From Terrimonas sp. (GTDB taxonomy: Bacteria > Bacteroidota > Bacteroidia > Chitinophagales > Chitinophagaceae), in NCBI RefSeq assembly GCF_003075435.1, contig NZ_QCZJ01000001.1:581282-645281 (forward strand): a DNA stretch of 64,000 bases. The letters run 5' to 3'. This document shows positions 33,537-42,936 of this stretch, piece after piece (position 1 is the stretch's first letter; the number at the start of each line of letters is the position of its first letter). The notes under the pieces are model-generated. The model ran no database searches. It saw only the letters and a program-made list of their open reading frames with translations, and had not been told where the DNA came from. The position numbers and the translations under genes were made by a program.

Positions 33537-33959
33537 ATGAAAAAGATGATTTCCCTTGCAATGTATATTATTGCCTTTAAAATGAGCTTTTCACAGTCCT
33601 ATAAATTCGATGGCGATTGGTCAGGAAAAATTAATATCAACGGTGGTAACGAGACCATGTGGGTAAGAATAAAAATCCAATCGAATAGTATCACTCAATA
33701 TTTCTATAATGAGCAAAATAGTATCTGGACTCCCACTTACCCGGCATTCGCCAAGTATGATTACAACAAAAACAACTATATCTATTTTTGGATGAACAAC
33801 AGCACTGTTTGGAGTGAAACACAAACATATATGCTTTCCTATGTTAATTCAGACAAATTATATGTTGTTTGGTCCAGGCAGGTGAACAACATTCAATCCG
33901 GCGATTATGATACCTGGAGTTTACAGGGGACAGGATATTTAACAAGACGAGACGACTAA
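33537..33959 (+). CDS. secreted hypothetical protein
   Basis: A 140-aa exported protein from ATG 33537 (MKKMISLAMYIIAFKMSFSQ, signal peptide). An upstream ATG at 33489 would add 16 residues that lack signal character. The mature part is aromatic-rich and beta-like (YKFDGDWSGKININGG, NNYIYFWMNNSTVWSETQTYM, LQGTGYLTRRDD). It ends just before a strong terminator, so the three small genes probably form one unit. Function unknown. Confidence 0.65.
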   Translation: MKKMISLAMYIIAFKMSFSQSYKFDGDWSGKININGGNETMWVRIKIQSNSITQYFYNEQNSIWTPTYPAFAKYDYNKNNYIYFWMNNSTVWSETQTYMLSYVNSDKLYVVWSRQVNNIQSGDYDTWSLQGTGYLTRRDD

Positions 33960-33981
33960 AAGGGTGTTTTTTAATTACGAT

Positions 33982-34016
33982 AAGAAGCCGTCTCATTAGC
34001 TTGAGGCGGTCTTCTT
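33982..34016. terminator. bidirectional terminator
   Basis: Stem AAGAAGCCGTCTCA / TGAGGCGGTCTTCTT (two G-T type mismatches) with a short loop, T-run to the right and A-rich flank to the left. Ends the plus-strand small-protein genes and may also stop the minus-strand deoxynucleoside kinase gene. Confidence 0.8.
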
Positions 34017-34170
34017 TTTAGAGTAGTTCCAATTCTTATTTTGCATAATTAAAAGCATCTTATTGTACAATATGCTCAACCCCGCATGCTCTATGTTCTT
34101 CATAATGCTATGCAAATGTCTCCTGCTTTGCACAAATATATTCACCCGGAACGCCGTTCTGAAACAATAC

Positions 34171-34806
34171 CTAAAATAAACCATACAACTGTGAATCTAC
34201 TTTTTGTATGATATCTCCGAGGTCTTCTTCGTTTTCAGGAAATTTATTTTTGTCAATATTAATAACCAGTAACTGGCCTTCTTTATAACCGTCAATCCAC
34301 TTGTTATAATATTCGTTCAGGCGTTTCAGGTAATCGAGGCGGATATTTTCTTCATACTCCCTTCCTCTTTTTTGAATCTGACCAACCAGTGTTGGCACAG
34401 AAGCCTGCAGGTAAATTAAAAGATCAGGAGGTTTGACCATGCGCTTTAATGTTTCAAAAAAACGGAAATAGTTTTCAAAATCACGTTTGCTCATCAAACC
34501 CATTTCATGCAGGTTGGGAGCGAATATATGCGCATCTTCATAAATCGTTCTGTCCTGTATAACCGTCTCCTCTCCTTTCTGAATTTCCAGCAACTGGTTC
34601 AGCCTGTTATTCAGAAAATATATCTGGAGGTTAAAGCTCCAGCGCGGCATGTCTTCGTAAAAATCGTAGAGGTAAGGATTATGATCTACATCCTCAAATT
34701 GTGGAATCCAGCGGTAATGCTTGCTCAGCATTTCCGTAAGTGTTGTTTTTCCGGCTCCTATATTTCCGGCTATAGCAATGTGTTTGGGTTTTTTAGTTTT
34801 CGCCAT
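34171..34806 (-). CDS. deoxynucleoside kinase
   Basis: A 211-aa cytoplasmic kinase that phosphorylates deoxynucleosides in nucleotide salvage. P-loop GNIGAGKTT at residues 14-22, the substrate-binding DRT motif (VIQDRTIYEDAHIFA) and the LID arginines (QIQKRGREYEENIR) are present. The deoxyadenosine/deoxyguanosine kinase subgroup (with Glu and Tyr around QFEDVDHNPY) is the best fit. Length is normal. Stand-alone gene on the minus strand before trpS. Confidence 0.9.
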   Translation of the reverse strand: MAKTKKPKHIAIAGNIGAGKTTLTEMLSKHYRWIPQFEDVDHNPYLYDFYEDMPRWSFNLQIYFLNNRLNQLLEIQKGEETVIQDRTIYEDAHIFAPNLHEMGLMSKRDFENYFRFFETLKRMVKPPDLLIYLQASVPTLVGQIQKRGREYEENIRLDYLKRLNEYYNKWIDGYKEGQLLVINIDKNKFPENEEDLGDIIQKVDSQLYGLF

Positions 34807-34920
34807 TACTTTAAAATAAATTCAATTTTGAAAAACGGGATATGGGATCGGATTAATAAGCACGGGTAATGTTCAAGTTAAATAATTTTACGTGCTCAGC
34901 GTTTATAAACTTTATTTTTT

Positions 34921-35931
34921 TTAAAAATATTTTATACCTACTGCTTTCCTGACCAATTCCATGGTATTCTTAGCGCTTTTGCCGGATTTTGCGGCTCCTT
35001 TTTCTAATATCTCTTTAAGGTAGGTTTCATTATTTCTTATTTCGCGTGCCTTTTCACGAACAGGCATTATAAACCGGATCATATCTTCTGCCAGTTGTTT
35101 TTTCATATCTCCATACCTGATATTGCAGTTGTTATAATCCAAAAGGAATTTATTATACGCTTCTTCATTACCGGTTAATCTCATAAGCTGAAATATGTTT
35201 TCAATATAATCCGGCATAGGTGTATTGGGTTCCTGCGGTCCCTGATCGGTTTTTGCCTTCATCACTTTTTTACGGATCAGCTCATCATCATCAGACAGAT
35301 ACAATGTAGCATTCTGGTTCTCACTCTTGCTCATCTTTCCCGTACCATCCAGGCTTGGCACTTTAACCAGTTCCTCCCCAAAATTAAATGCTACAGGTTC
35401 AGGAAATATCTCACCATACCTGTGATTAAATCTCGCCGCAAAATTCCTTGCCATTTCCAGGTGTTGCTCCTGGTCTTTACCAACAGGTACATATAATGCA
35501 CGATGCAATAATATATCTGCCGCCTGCAATACAGGATAAGTCAGCAGAGCGGCATTTATATTCTGAGGTTGCTGGCGGGCCTTGTCTTTAAATGTAGTTG
35601 TTTTCTCCAGTTCACCTTTGTATGCAAGCGTATTAAGATAAAAATATAATTCTGATGTTTCATATACATCACTCTGGCAGTACAAGGCAGCTTTATCAGG
35701 GTCAAGCCCGCAGGCTATGTATTCAGAAACAACATGTAACACATGCTGGCGTAAAGTTTTTGTATCGGGATGCGTGGTAAGCGAATGCAGGTCTGCTACC
35801 ATAAAATAACATTCATATTCTTCCTGCATGCGTACATAATTCTTTAACGCGCCAAAATAACTGCCGAGATGTAAAATACCCGTGGGGCGGATGCCACTCA
35901 TCACTATCGGCCTGTCTGCAACTTTTTCCAT
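34921..35931 (-). CDS. trpS: tryptophanyl-tRNA synthetase
   Basis: Class I aminoacyl-tRNA synthetase charging tRNA-Trp. The 336-aa protein has the HIGH-type motif PTGILHLGSYFGAL (residues 16-29) and the KMSKS loop GTGKMSKSENQ at about residue 200. DILLHRALYVPVGKDQEQHLE, in the Trp-binding region, is typical. The start at ATG 35931 is supported by a -7-like TATCTTCG 6 nt before it (leaderless arrangement). Confidence 0.97.
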   Translation of the reverse strand: MEKVADRPIVMSGIRPTGILHLGSYFGALKNYVRMQEEYECYFMVADLHSLTTHPDTKTLRQHVLHVVSEYIACGLDPDKAALYCQSDVYETSELYFYLNTLAYKGELEKTTTFKDKARQQPQNINAALLTYPVLQAADILLHRALYVPVGKDQEQHLEMARNFAARFNHRYGEIFPEPVAFNFGEELVKVPSLDGTGKMSKSENQNATLYLSDDDELIRKKVMKAKTDQGPQEPNTPMPDYIENIFQLMRLTGNEEAYNKFLLDYNNCNIRYGDMKKQLAEDMIRFIMPVREKAREIRNNETYLKEILEKGAAKSGKSAKNTMELVRKAVGIKYF

Positions 35932-35937
35932 AGCGGG

Positions 35938-35945
35938 CGAAGATA
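35938..35945 (-). promoter_or_regulatory. -7-like box of trpS
   Basis: Minus strand TATCTTCG (one change from TAnnTTTG), 6 nt before the ATG; same placing as in rpe and trmD. Confidence 0.5.
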
Positions 35946-36124
35946 CGGCAATAAAATTTTCGGGAAATGGTTAACCCGGCTAAATTCACTTTTTTTGCCA
36001 CTGTGTTGCTCTCAGGTTATTTAAGATTGCCCGGACCAGCCCGTACTTGTATTTATTAATTGGCATATAATGGAGTGTATCACATTTCATTAACTTGCTG
36101 ACCTGTTTATCATTACTTTGTTAT

Positions 36125-37201
36125 ATGAGCCGAAATTATGCCATCATTACTTTTTTAGTTTGCGTTATTACAATAAGCGTTTATAGCTGTAAAACTGTTC
36201 CCGCAAAAGAAGTGCCTGCGGATACGATGCAAAAAGTATTTGAAGAAGTAAAAACTCCGTATAAATATGGCGTTGTATTAGCCGCGCCTGACACCACAAA
36301 AATGGCAGACAGCCCTACTGTATTCCGTATGAATGGAAAGTGGTACATGAGCTATATTATCTTTGATGGAAGAGGATATGAAACATGGCTGGCAGAGAGT
36401 GACGACCTGCTGCATTGGACAACAAAAGGACGGCTGATGTCTTTTACAGAAAACACCTGGGATGCGAGTCAAAAAGCTGGTTACCCGTCATTGGTAGATA
36501 TTATATGGAACGGAACTTATGAGCCAATGAAATATGAAAATAAATACTGGATGAGTTATTTAGGTGGTGCAGATAAAGGATATGAAGCAGGCAGGTTAGG
36601 CATAGGTATGTCAACTACTGCGGATATCAGTAAGACAGAAGAAGTGCTGCGATTCCCGGCGCCTGTATTGTCGGCAATTGATGATGATGTGAGATGGTAC
36701 GATAATAAAACCATTTACAAAAGTTCGGTTATACATGATGCGGAAAAGAAAACAGGTTATCCTTTTATAATGTACTATAATGCTGCCGGGGACAGCACGC
36801 ATGAAGGTCACCAGTTTGAGAGTATTGCAATGGCTGCTTCAAATGATATGAAACAATGGAAACGTTTGGGAGATAGTCCCCTGATCACCAAAGGAAGGGG
36901 AATATGTGGAGACGCACAGATTGTGAAGATGGGAAAATTATACGTAATGTTTTATTTTGGCTATAACTGGCATGATGGAGATCATTCCGCATTTGAGCGC
37001 TTTGCTTGTTCATACGATTTAATTAACTGGACACCCTGGGAAGGAGAAAATTTAATACAGCCGTCTGTTGGTTTTGACAAACAATATGCGCATAAACCCT
37101 GGGTAATAAAATGGAATGGGGTGGTATATCATTTTTATAATGCCGTTGGAGATAAGGGAAGAGTAATTGCATTGGCAACTTCAAAAGACCTGTCAAAGTA
37201 A
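36125..37201 (+). CDS. GH43-like beta-propeller lipoprotein
   Basis: A 358-aa lipoprotein starting at ATG 36125 (a longer frame from 36095 starts at TTG and lacks signal character); TTACTTTG lies 4 nt upstream. Lipobox VYSC with Cys at residue 22. The mature protein repeats the five-bladed propeller strand pattern of GH43/GH130-type enzymes: DSPTVFRMNGKWYMSYIIFD, WLAESDDLLHWTTKG, YENKYWMSYLGGADKGY, FIMYYNAAGDST and FARPxx-like blade ends. Acidic residues at the start of the blades (DSP, DSTHEGH) could be catalytic. Extracytoplasmic glycosidase; substrate unknown. Confidence 0.75.
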   Translation: MSRNYAIITFLVCVITISVYSCKTVPAKEVPADTMQKVFEEVKTPYKYGVVLAAPDTTKMADSPTVFRMNGKWYMSYIIFDGRGYETWLAESDDLLHWTTKGRLMSFTENTWDASQKAGYPSLVDIIWNGTYEPMKYENKYWMSYLGGADKGYEAGRLGIGMSTTADISKTEEVLRFPAPVLSAIDDDVRWYDNKTIYKSSVIHDAEKKTGYPFIMYYNAAGDSTHEGHQFESIAMAASNDMKQWKRLGDSPLITKGRGICGDAQIVKMGKLYVMFYFGYNWHDGDHSAFERFACSYDLINWTPWEGENLIQPSVGFDKQYAHKPWVIKWNGVVYHFYNAVGDKGRVIALATSKDLSK

Positions 37202-37257
37202 ATTTAACCATCCAAAATATCCAGCCAGCTTTCTTCGGAAAAGGCAGCCGTTTAAAA

Positions 37258-38868
37258 TTACTTGTTGAACATTTGTTTTTCCAGCTTCGCGTCATGCCCG
37301 TATACATCATCTCTGAAGTTCAGCCCTCCTTTTGAGTCAACCCAGGCAGTAAAATACCCGATAAATACAGGCACTGTTTCCTTAAGGGTTACATACTTTT
37401 CTTTGCCACTTTTCATGGCAGCAGTAATTTTTTCAGATGTCCATGTACTGTCGTCACGCAAAAGAAATTCAGCTAATTTTTTTGGCTCCCCCAGGCGTAT
37501 ACAACCATGACTGAAAGCCCGCTTGCTTTCGCCGAACAAACTTTTTGCAGGGGTATCATGCATGTAGATATTATAATTATTGGGGAATAAAAATTTTACC
37601 CTGCCCAGGGAGTTGTTTGCTCCCGGCTTTTGACGTACGTTGGGTAGCCCTCCTGCATTACCGGTAATTTCCATATTATGATTAGCCAGGTAATTTTTAT
37701 TTTTCTTTATGCCAGGCAGAATTTCGTTTCTCACAATACTTGGCGGTACATTCCAGTAAGGGCTGAACACAACATATTTTAAATCTCCGCTAAATATAAC
37801 CGTATTGTGCTGTCCGCTGCCCACCACAACATTCATATTAAATTTCAGCCTGCCTTCTTCAAATATATGCAGCTTAAATTCCGGTATATTAACAAGCAGG
37901 TAATCGGTTTTAATTTCCTCCGGCACCCAGCGCATTCTTTCAAGATTAATAAGCATTTGTTTTATGCGTTTACCAATTGGCTGATTCATTTCCTGTAGTG
38001 TTGCACCTGCAATTATTCCATCAGCTTTTAAGCCATACCGGTATTGAAATTTTTTTACGGCATCAACCAGGGTATCTGTAAACAGGGTTGAAGAGTCAGG
38101 CATGGTAAAATCTCCTGTAAGCAAAAGCCTGCGTTTTATATCTGTAATAGCAACTGATGTATCTCCTTTCTGAAATTTCTTCTTCGTTGTTTGTATGGGC
38201 TCCCATCCTCCGTTTTTCTCTATAGCATAATATTTGATCAGCGCTTCTTTCAGATGTTTATAATAAGGATTAATAGGCTCATAACTTTTTGTTCCTTCTC
38301 CCTTATGCTGAATCAATGAATCGAGCGTAGCGATCAAATCAATTTTCTTTCTTGGTATATACCATTTCAGATCGTTAGTGTTAAGCCCGTAGCTACCTGT
38401 ATATTCTTTTGCGGCATACCTGAAAAACTGTCGTGTTAATGTAAGTTCTGCTTTCAGCCTGTTACTGTCGGCCAACTGAATTGCGTGTCCTCCATTTTCT
38501 AATGTATCAAATACCTGTTGCAATATTGGGTTCACTAAACTGCTGTCCCGGGTATAGCTTACATATTCATTTTGAAGATTCAGAAAATTGTACACCTGTT
38601 CTGCAGGTCCATCATTGGAAAACCATGCATACTGGTAATTCCTTGCATTGTAAAAACTCCTTAAACGGTTGGCTGTTGAATCTCTGATATTGTATCGCTC
38701 AATATAATTTTCAAGACTTGTGCTATCAAAAAAGAGTTCTGTAAAGGAGTTACCGACATTAATAGTCGTATCTCTCTGCTCTATTTTACCGGCAATATTT
38801 TTTTCTTCTTCATTTTGATTACATGAAAAGAATATAATAAGTACAACACATAAAAGGCTTATTTTCAC
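37258..38868 (-). CDS. L,D-transpeptidase lipoprotein with peptidoglycan-binding domain
   Basis: A 536-aa periplasmic, lipid-anchored enzyme (lipobox IIFFSC, Cys16) that makes 3-3 peptidoglycan cross-links or attaches proteins. Around residues 235-300 a peptidoglycan_binding_1 motif is visible (SVAITDIKRRLLLTGDF, DAVKKFQYRYGLKADGII). The YkuD catalytic domain has NIYMHDTPAKSLFGE (His) and SHGCIRLGEP with the catalytic Cys456. The N-terminal 200 residues are the scaffold domain of the WcbA-/'L,D-transpeptidase family' of Bacteroidota. It converges with the GH43-like gene. Confidence 0.92.
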   Translation of the reverse strand: MKISLLCVVLIIFFSCNQNEEEKNIAGKIEQRDTTINVGNSFTELFFDSTSLENYIERYNIRDSTANRLRSFYNARNYQYAWFSNDGPAEQVYNFLNLQNEYVSYTRDSSLVNPILQQVFDTLENGGHAIQLADSNRLKAELTLTRQFFRYAAKEYTGSYGLNTNDLKWYIPRKKIDLIATLDSLIQHKGEGTKSYEPINPYYKHLKEALIKYYAIEKNGGWEPIQTTKKKFQKGDTSVAITDIKRRLLLTGDFTMPDSSTLFTDTLVDAVKKFQYRYGLKADGIIAGATLQEMNQPIGKRIKQMLINLERMRWVPEEIKTDYLLVNIPEFKLHIFEEGRLKFNMNVVVGSGQHNTVIFSGDLKYVVFSPYWNVPPSIVRNEILPGIKKNKNYLANHNMEITGNAGGLPNVRQKPGANNSLGRVKFLFPNNYNIYMHDTPAKSLFGESKRAFSHGCIRLGEPKKLAEFLLRDDSTWTSEKITAAMKSGKEKYVTLKETVPVFIGYFTAWVDSKGGLNFRDDVYGHDAKLEKQMFNK

Positions 38869-38904
38869 TTGCTGCAGGTTTTGATAAATGTAATAATACG
38901 CTGG

Positions 38905-39582
38905 TTAATCTTCAAGAATGTCCGGTCGCCGTTCTTCAGTTCTTTTTATCGCCATATCATGGCGCCAGTCTGCCACTCTTTTAGGATCGCCGCTTAACAA
39001 AATATCCGGCACCTTCCAGCCGCGATATTCTGCCGGGCGGGTGTATACCGGCGGTGACAATAAATTATCCTGGAAAGAATCAAACAAAGCTGATGTTTCA
39101 TCATTTAAAACACCTGGCAACAAACGGCCAATGGCATCTACCAATACCGCGGCGGGTAATTCACCTCCGCTTAATACATAATCGCCGATAGAAATTTCTT
39201 TTGTGATAAAATATTCACGCACTCTTTCATCAATGCCTTTATAATGTCCGCAGATTAATAACAGATTGGCTTTAAGCGAAAGTTGATTGGCGGTATGTTG
39301 TGTTAACCGTTCGCCATCTGGTGTGAGGTAAATAATTTCATCATATTTTCTTAATAACGATAGTTCTTCAATCGCTTTTACCAATGGTTCGCACATCATA
39401 ACCATACCCGCTCCACCACCATACTGGTAATCATCTACCTGTCCGTAAGCGTTTACAGCCCATTTTCTGAGTTGATGAATTTCTATCTGCAATAATCCCT
39501 TTTCTCTTGCACGTTTCATCATGGAGTGTGCAAAAGGGCTTTCCAGCAATTCAGGTAATACCGTTAAAATATCTATATGCAT
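38905..39582 (-). CDS. trmD: tRNA (guanine37-N1)-methyltransferase
   Basis: SPOUT-fold enzyme forming m1G37 in tRNA, needed for reading-frame maintenance. The 225-aa protein shows the TrmD hallmarks: MHIDILTVLPELLESPF, the trefoil-knot strands LLLICGHYKGIDERV and ISIGDYVLSGGELPAAVLVDAIGRLLPG, then YTRPAEYRG and WRHDMAIKRT. It is not beside rpsP/rimM/rplS as in many bacteria. A -7 box TATCTTTG lies only 4 nt before the ATG; a structured element (39640-39738) is further upstream. Confidence 0.97.
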   Translation of the reverse strand: MHIDILTVLPELLESPFAHSMMKRAREKGLLQIEIHQLRKWAVNAYGQVDDYQYGGGAGMVMMCEPLVKAIEELSLLRKYDEIIYLTPDGERLTQHTANQLSLKANLLLICGHYKGIDERVREYFITKEISIGDYVLSGGELPAAVLVDAIGRLLPGVLNDETSALFDSFQDNLLSPPVYTRPAEYRGWKVPDILLSGDPKRVADWRHDMAIKRTEERRPDILED

Positions 39583-39586
39583 CGGG

Positions 39587-39594
39587 CAAAGATA
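39587..39594 (-). promoter_or_regulatory. -7 promoter box of trmD
   Basis: Minus strand TATCTTTG, a perfect TAnnTTTG, 4 nt before the start codon. Predicts a leaderless trmD mRNA and places 39640-39738 outside that transcript's 5' end. Confidence 0.6.
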
Positions 39595-39639
39595 AAGACG
39601 GCAGGAGCAAAATAAATCCCCAGCGAATAAGAAAGTATG

Positions 39640-39738
39640 CTTGTAAAAAGGCCGGCCGGTGGGGTCGGATCAATGCTCCGTTAGGGTACAACGGCTTTCC
39701 TGATCGGTCAATCAACTATTGGCCGGCCTTTTTGCAAG
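39640..39738. other. structured 99-nt element with long closing stem
   Basis: The ends 39640-39657 and 39721-39738 pair over 18 bp with a single mismatch (G-C rich GGCCGGCC core flanked by A/T). Inside, CCGTT (39679-39683) pairs with AACGG (39690-39694), and GATCA / TGATC make a further helix, so the whole folds as a stem with an internal branched or stacked hairpin. Each strand has a short T-run next to the GGCCGGCC, so it could end transcription in both directions. No protein-coding content. It could be a non-coding RNA, a large terminator or a palindromic mobile element. Confidence 0.55.
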
Positions 39739-39874
39739 TCCTGAACAACTAAGTGAATTTTGGTTTAGGGAACAGAGGTTAGCACGTTAATATATCTCTG
39801 GCATGAATAATTACATTTTATCAGACGAGATATGCTAAGAAAAGGATGTATGATCTCTGAAAAAAATCCTGGAA

Positions 39875-40264
39875 TTACTCATTCAGAAAGTCATCAATGT
39901 CACGCCGTTCTTTTTTGGTTGGCCGCCCAACTTTGCTTAAGCGTTTCCCTGTATGAAAACTTGCCGCCTGGTATTGCAGCCGTTCTATTTCTTCTTCCGG
40001 AGTTATATCAATATAATATTTGAGCGCTTCACTGTACTGTACCCGGCTGTGTAATAACCCCGTTACCTTAATCCGCCATTTTTTATGCTCGGTTTTTATT
40101 TCATACTCATCGCCAACATGCACATTCTTTGAAGCCTTTGCCTGCTCGCCGTTATACTTTACTTTGCCCTTTTCACACGCATCGGTAGCTATACTCCGCG
40201 TTTTAAACATTCGTACCGACCATAAGTATTTATCCAGCCTCAGCTTTTCTTTTGGTTCGTTCAT
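39875..40264 (-). CDS. S4-domain RNA-binding protein, HslR-like
   Basis: A 129-aa protein from ATG 40264 (MNEPKEKLRLDKYLWSVRMF); a frame from 40339 adds 25 residues without S4 character. The S4 RNA-binding domain (LRLDKYLWSVRMFKTRSIAT, GKVKYNGEQAKASKNVHVGD) occupies the first 65 residues, as in HslR/Hsp15, which binds 50S subunits carrying a stalled peptidyl-tRNA. The basic C-terminus (GKRLSKVGRPTKKERRD) also fits Hsp15. Cytoplasmic; role by homology only. Confidence 0.88.
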   Translation of the reverse strand: MNEPKEKLRLDKYLWSVRMFKTRSIATDACEKGKVKYNGEQAKASKNVHVGDEYEIKTEHKKWRIKVTGLLHSRVQYSEALKYYIDITPEEEIERLQYQAASFHTGKRLSKVGRPTKKERRDIDDFLNE

Positions 40265-40683
40265 ATGTGCAAGTTCAATAATTTTCATGAATTTGCCGGA
40301 GAAGGATGTCCGTCTTTTCGACCGAGCCAACACGGGCATTGTGCTTTAATCACATTTACGCAAGGGAGAAAACTGCCTGGCATTTGCACTATTGCTCAAC
40401 TTTTATACTACTGACCAACAGACCTGCCTGCCGGCAGGCAGGTTTACCTTCGGTGAGAAAAATTCCCTCCCGCCGCAAAATACTTTTAATTCAATTTTCG
40501 TGAGGGCGGGGATCAAAAGGACGGGAGAGCGCCTTTGCATTTTGCTATCAGCTTTCAGCAATCAGACCTCAGTTTTCAGAGATGCGCATTTCCCAATTCA
40601 CCATCTAATGATCAAACCCGAAGCCACTTATCAAAACCTTTCCCTTAATTTCTTTTTCTCTTTTATATTTACTGCTTAAATCA
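40265..40683. other. 419-bp intergenic region with a mobile palindrome
   Basis: No gene. Carries the perfect 22-bp palindrome at 40422-40443 and, at about 40544-40580, a TATCAGCTTTCAGC-type degenerate direct repeat also seen near 52040. At its right end, TATATTTA about 16 nt before the dipeptidyl peptidase ATG may be a -7 box. Confidence 0.55.
40422..40443. repeat. 22-bp perfect palindrome (copy of the element in the Rpn gene)
   Basis: ACCTGCCTGCCGGCAGGCAG followed by GT, fully self-complementary. The 20-bp core equals the insertion in the Rpn pseudogene (2310-2329) except one base. Confidence 0.85.
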
Positions 40684-42894
40684 ATGCTTATTATGTACCG
40701 AACCAAAAACATCCAGGGAACTTTTTTACTGATTATTTTTTCACTTATTTCTTTGACCTGTTTTGCACAGTTCAGGTCGGGAGAAATAAAATGGACAGCC
40801 GATGGCAACGGCTTTTACACAGCGGAAAATAACGCTATTCAAAAAAACAATCCGAAAACCGGTCAGCAGGAAGTGCTGGCAACTACCGCCCAACTAACAC
40901 CTGCCGGCCATAACAAATCACTTAGCATAGCTGATTTTTCGCTGAGCGCCGACAATAATATTATGCTCATTTTTACCAATACCGCAAGAGTATGGCGCTA
41001 TAATACAAGAGGTGATTACTGGATATTGAACAAGCGATCTGGTGAGCTGAAGCAAATAGGCAAAGACAAACCCGCACAAACACTGATGTACGCCAAAATA
41101 TCTCCTGATGGTAAAAAAGTAGCGTATGTAAGCAACCGTAATATTTATGTTGAAGATATTGCAACAGGCAAAACAACAGCGCTCACTACCGATGGTAACA
41201 GGCAACTGATCAATGGTACTTTTGATTGGGTGTATGAAGAAGAATTTGGCTGCAGAGACGGGTTTAGATGGAGTAGCGACAGTAAGCAAATTGCATACTG
41301 GCAGGTTGATGCAAGACAAACCAGGGATTACTTAATGTTAAATACAACCGACTCGATATATTCTTTTGTTATTCCGGTTGAATATCCTAAAGTAGGCGAA
41401 CCGCCATCTATTGTTAAAATAGGGATAGTAAGCGCCGAAGGAGGAGCAACAAAATGGATGGATATTCCCGGCGATCCACGCCAGCATTACCTGCCGAGAA
41501 TGGAATGGCTTGCAGATAACAGCGCTGTAATTGCACAACAACTTAACCGCAAACAAAACGAGAGTAAAATTTTTGTTTGTAATCCTTCAACAGGCGCGGC
41601 AACTAACGTATATGCAGAAAGTGATAAAGCATGGATAGATATTAAATCGCGGTGGAACGATGACGACCCTACCGGTTGGGACTGGATTGATAATGGCAAA
41701 TCATTTTTATGGGTGAGTGAAAAAGACGGATGGCGTCATATTTACCGGATTACAGCGGATGGTAAAAAAGAAACCTTGCTTACCAAAGGAGATTATGATA
41801 TTGAAACCATCAGCGCTGTAGACGAAAAGAATAATTATATCTATTTTATTGCGTCTCCCAACAGCGCTATTCAGTGTTACCTGTATCGTACAAAAATGGA
41901 TGGTAAAGGAAAGCTTGAATTGGTGAGTCCCGAGCATTTAAAAGGCACGCATAGCTACGAAATATCTCCCGGCGCACAGCTTGCCGTACATTCTTTTACC
42001 AACCGCAATACACCTTATATATATGAATGGATCAGTTTGCCGGATCATAAGCCATTGCGTAATGAAGAAAGCATTGCTGTGAATATAAAAACACAGGACA
42101 GAAAGGACCTGGAATTTTTCACCATCACTACTGAAGATAATGTAACCATGAATGGATGGATAGCCAAACCCGAAAACTTTGATCCTGCAAAAAAATATCC
42201 CGTGTTATTGTATGTGTACGGCGAACCGGCAAGTGCAACAGTAATTGATAATTTCTATGCCGGCAGAAACCGCATGTTCCAGGGAGATATGGCTAAGCAG
42301 GGATACTTTTACGTGTCGTTTAATAACCGGGGTACGCCAACACTAAAAGGAGCCGCATGGAGAAAAAGTATTTACAGGAATATCGGCGTAATAAACATCC
42401 GCGACCAGGCAATGGCAATGAAAAAATTATTACAGGAGCGCCCCTATCTTGATACAGCAAGAGTTGCATCATGGGGATGGAGCGGTGGCGGTTCATCTAC
42501 ATTAAACCTTATGTTTCAATATCCTGATATATTTAAAACAGGGATTGCTATTGCCGCTGTTGGCAACCAGCTTACTTATGATAATATTTACCAGGAGCGC
42601 TACATGGGGCTGCCCCAGGAGAATAAAGAAGATTTTATTAAAGGTTCTCCCATAACGCATGCAAAAAATCTTCGTGGAAATTTATTGTATATACATGGAA
42701 CCGGTGATGATAATGTACACTATCAGAATGCCGAAATGCTGCTGAATGAATTAATAAAATACAACAGGCAATTCCAGTTTATGGCTTATCCTAACCGTAC
42801 ACATAGCATAAGTGAAGGTGAGGGCACAAGTAAGCATCTGCAAACATTGTATACTAATTATTTGCTGAAGTATTGCCCGCCGGGAGCAAGGTAA
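40684..42894 (+). CDS. dipeptidyl peptidase IV (S9B family)
   Basis: A 736-aa exported serine peptidase removing Xaa-Pro dipeptides. Signal peptide IIFSLISLTCFAQ (about residues 15-27). The N-terminal beta-propeller ends with the substrate-anchoring DWVYEEEFGCRDGFRWS (Glu pair). The alpha/beta-hydrolase domain has the nucleophile Ser600 in GWSGGGSS (rather than the commoner GWSYGG), Asp in GTGDDNVHYQ and His in NRTHSISEG. Periplasmic, probably for growth on peptides. ATG 40693 is an alternative start. Stand-alone gene with a strong terminator. Confidence 0.95.
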   Translation: MLIMYRTKNIQGTFLLIIFSLISLTCFAQFRSGEIKWTADGNGFYTAENNAIQKNNPKTGQQEVLATTAQLTPAGHNKSLSIADFSLSADNNIMLIFTNTARVWRYNTRGDYWILNKRSGELKQIGKDKPAQTLMYAKISPDGKKVAYVSNRNIYVEDIATGKTTALTTDGNRQLINGTFDWVYEEEFGCRDGFRWSSDSKQIAYWQVDARQTRDYLMLNTTDSIYSFVIPVEYPKVGEPPSIVKIGIVSAEGGATKWMDIPGDPRQHYLPRMEWLADNSAVIAQQLNRKQNESKIFVCNPSTGAATNVYAESDKAWIDIKSRWNDDDPTGWDWIDNGKSFLWVSEKDGWRHIYRITADGKKETLLTKGDYDIETISAVDEKNNYIYFIASPNSAIQCYLYRTKMDGKGKLELVSPEHLKGTHSYEISPGAQLAVHSFTNRNTPYIYEWISLPDHKPLRNEESIAVNIKTQDRKDLEFFTITTEDNVTMNGWIAKPENFDPAKKYPVLLYVYGEPASATVIDNFYAGRNRMFQGDMAKQGYFYVSFNNRGTPTLKGAAWRKSIYRNIGVINIRDQAMAMKKLLQERPYLDTARVASWGWSGGGSSTLNLMFQYPDIFKTGIAIAAVGNQLTYDNIYQERYMGLPQENKEDFIKGSPITHAKNLRGNLLYIHGTGDDNVHYQNAEMLLNELIKYNRQFQFMAYPNRTHSISEGEGTSKHLQTLYTNYLLKYCPPGAR

Positions 42895-42908
42895 AATATA
42901 GTTATAGC

Positions 42909-42936
42909 AGAGGTGATTTAATCACCTCTTTTTTTC
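42909..42936. terminator. terminator between convergent genes
   Basis: Perfect 10-bp stem AGAGGTGATT / AATCACCTCT (loop of 1-2 nt, so effectively 8-9 bp) with a T-run to the right for the plus-strand gene. The minus-strand gene's stop codon lies inside it. Confidence 0.8.

Noticed and set aside
40306..40679. Frames across the 22-bp palindrome containing Cys-Leu-Pro-Ala-Gly-Arg
   Set aside because: Coding appearance comes from the palindrome itself; no family match and no upstream signals.
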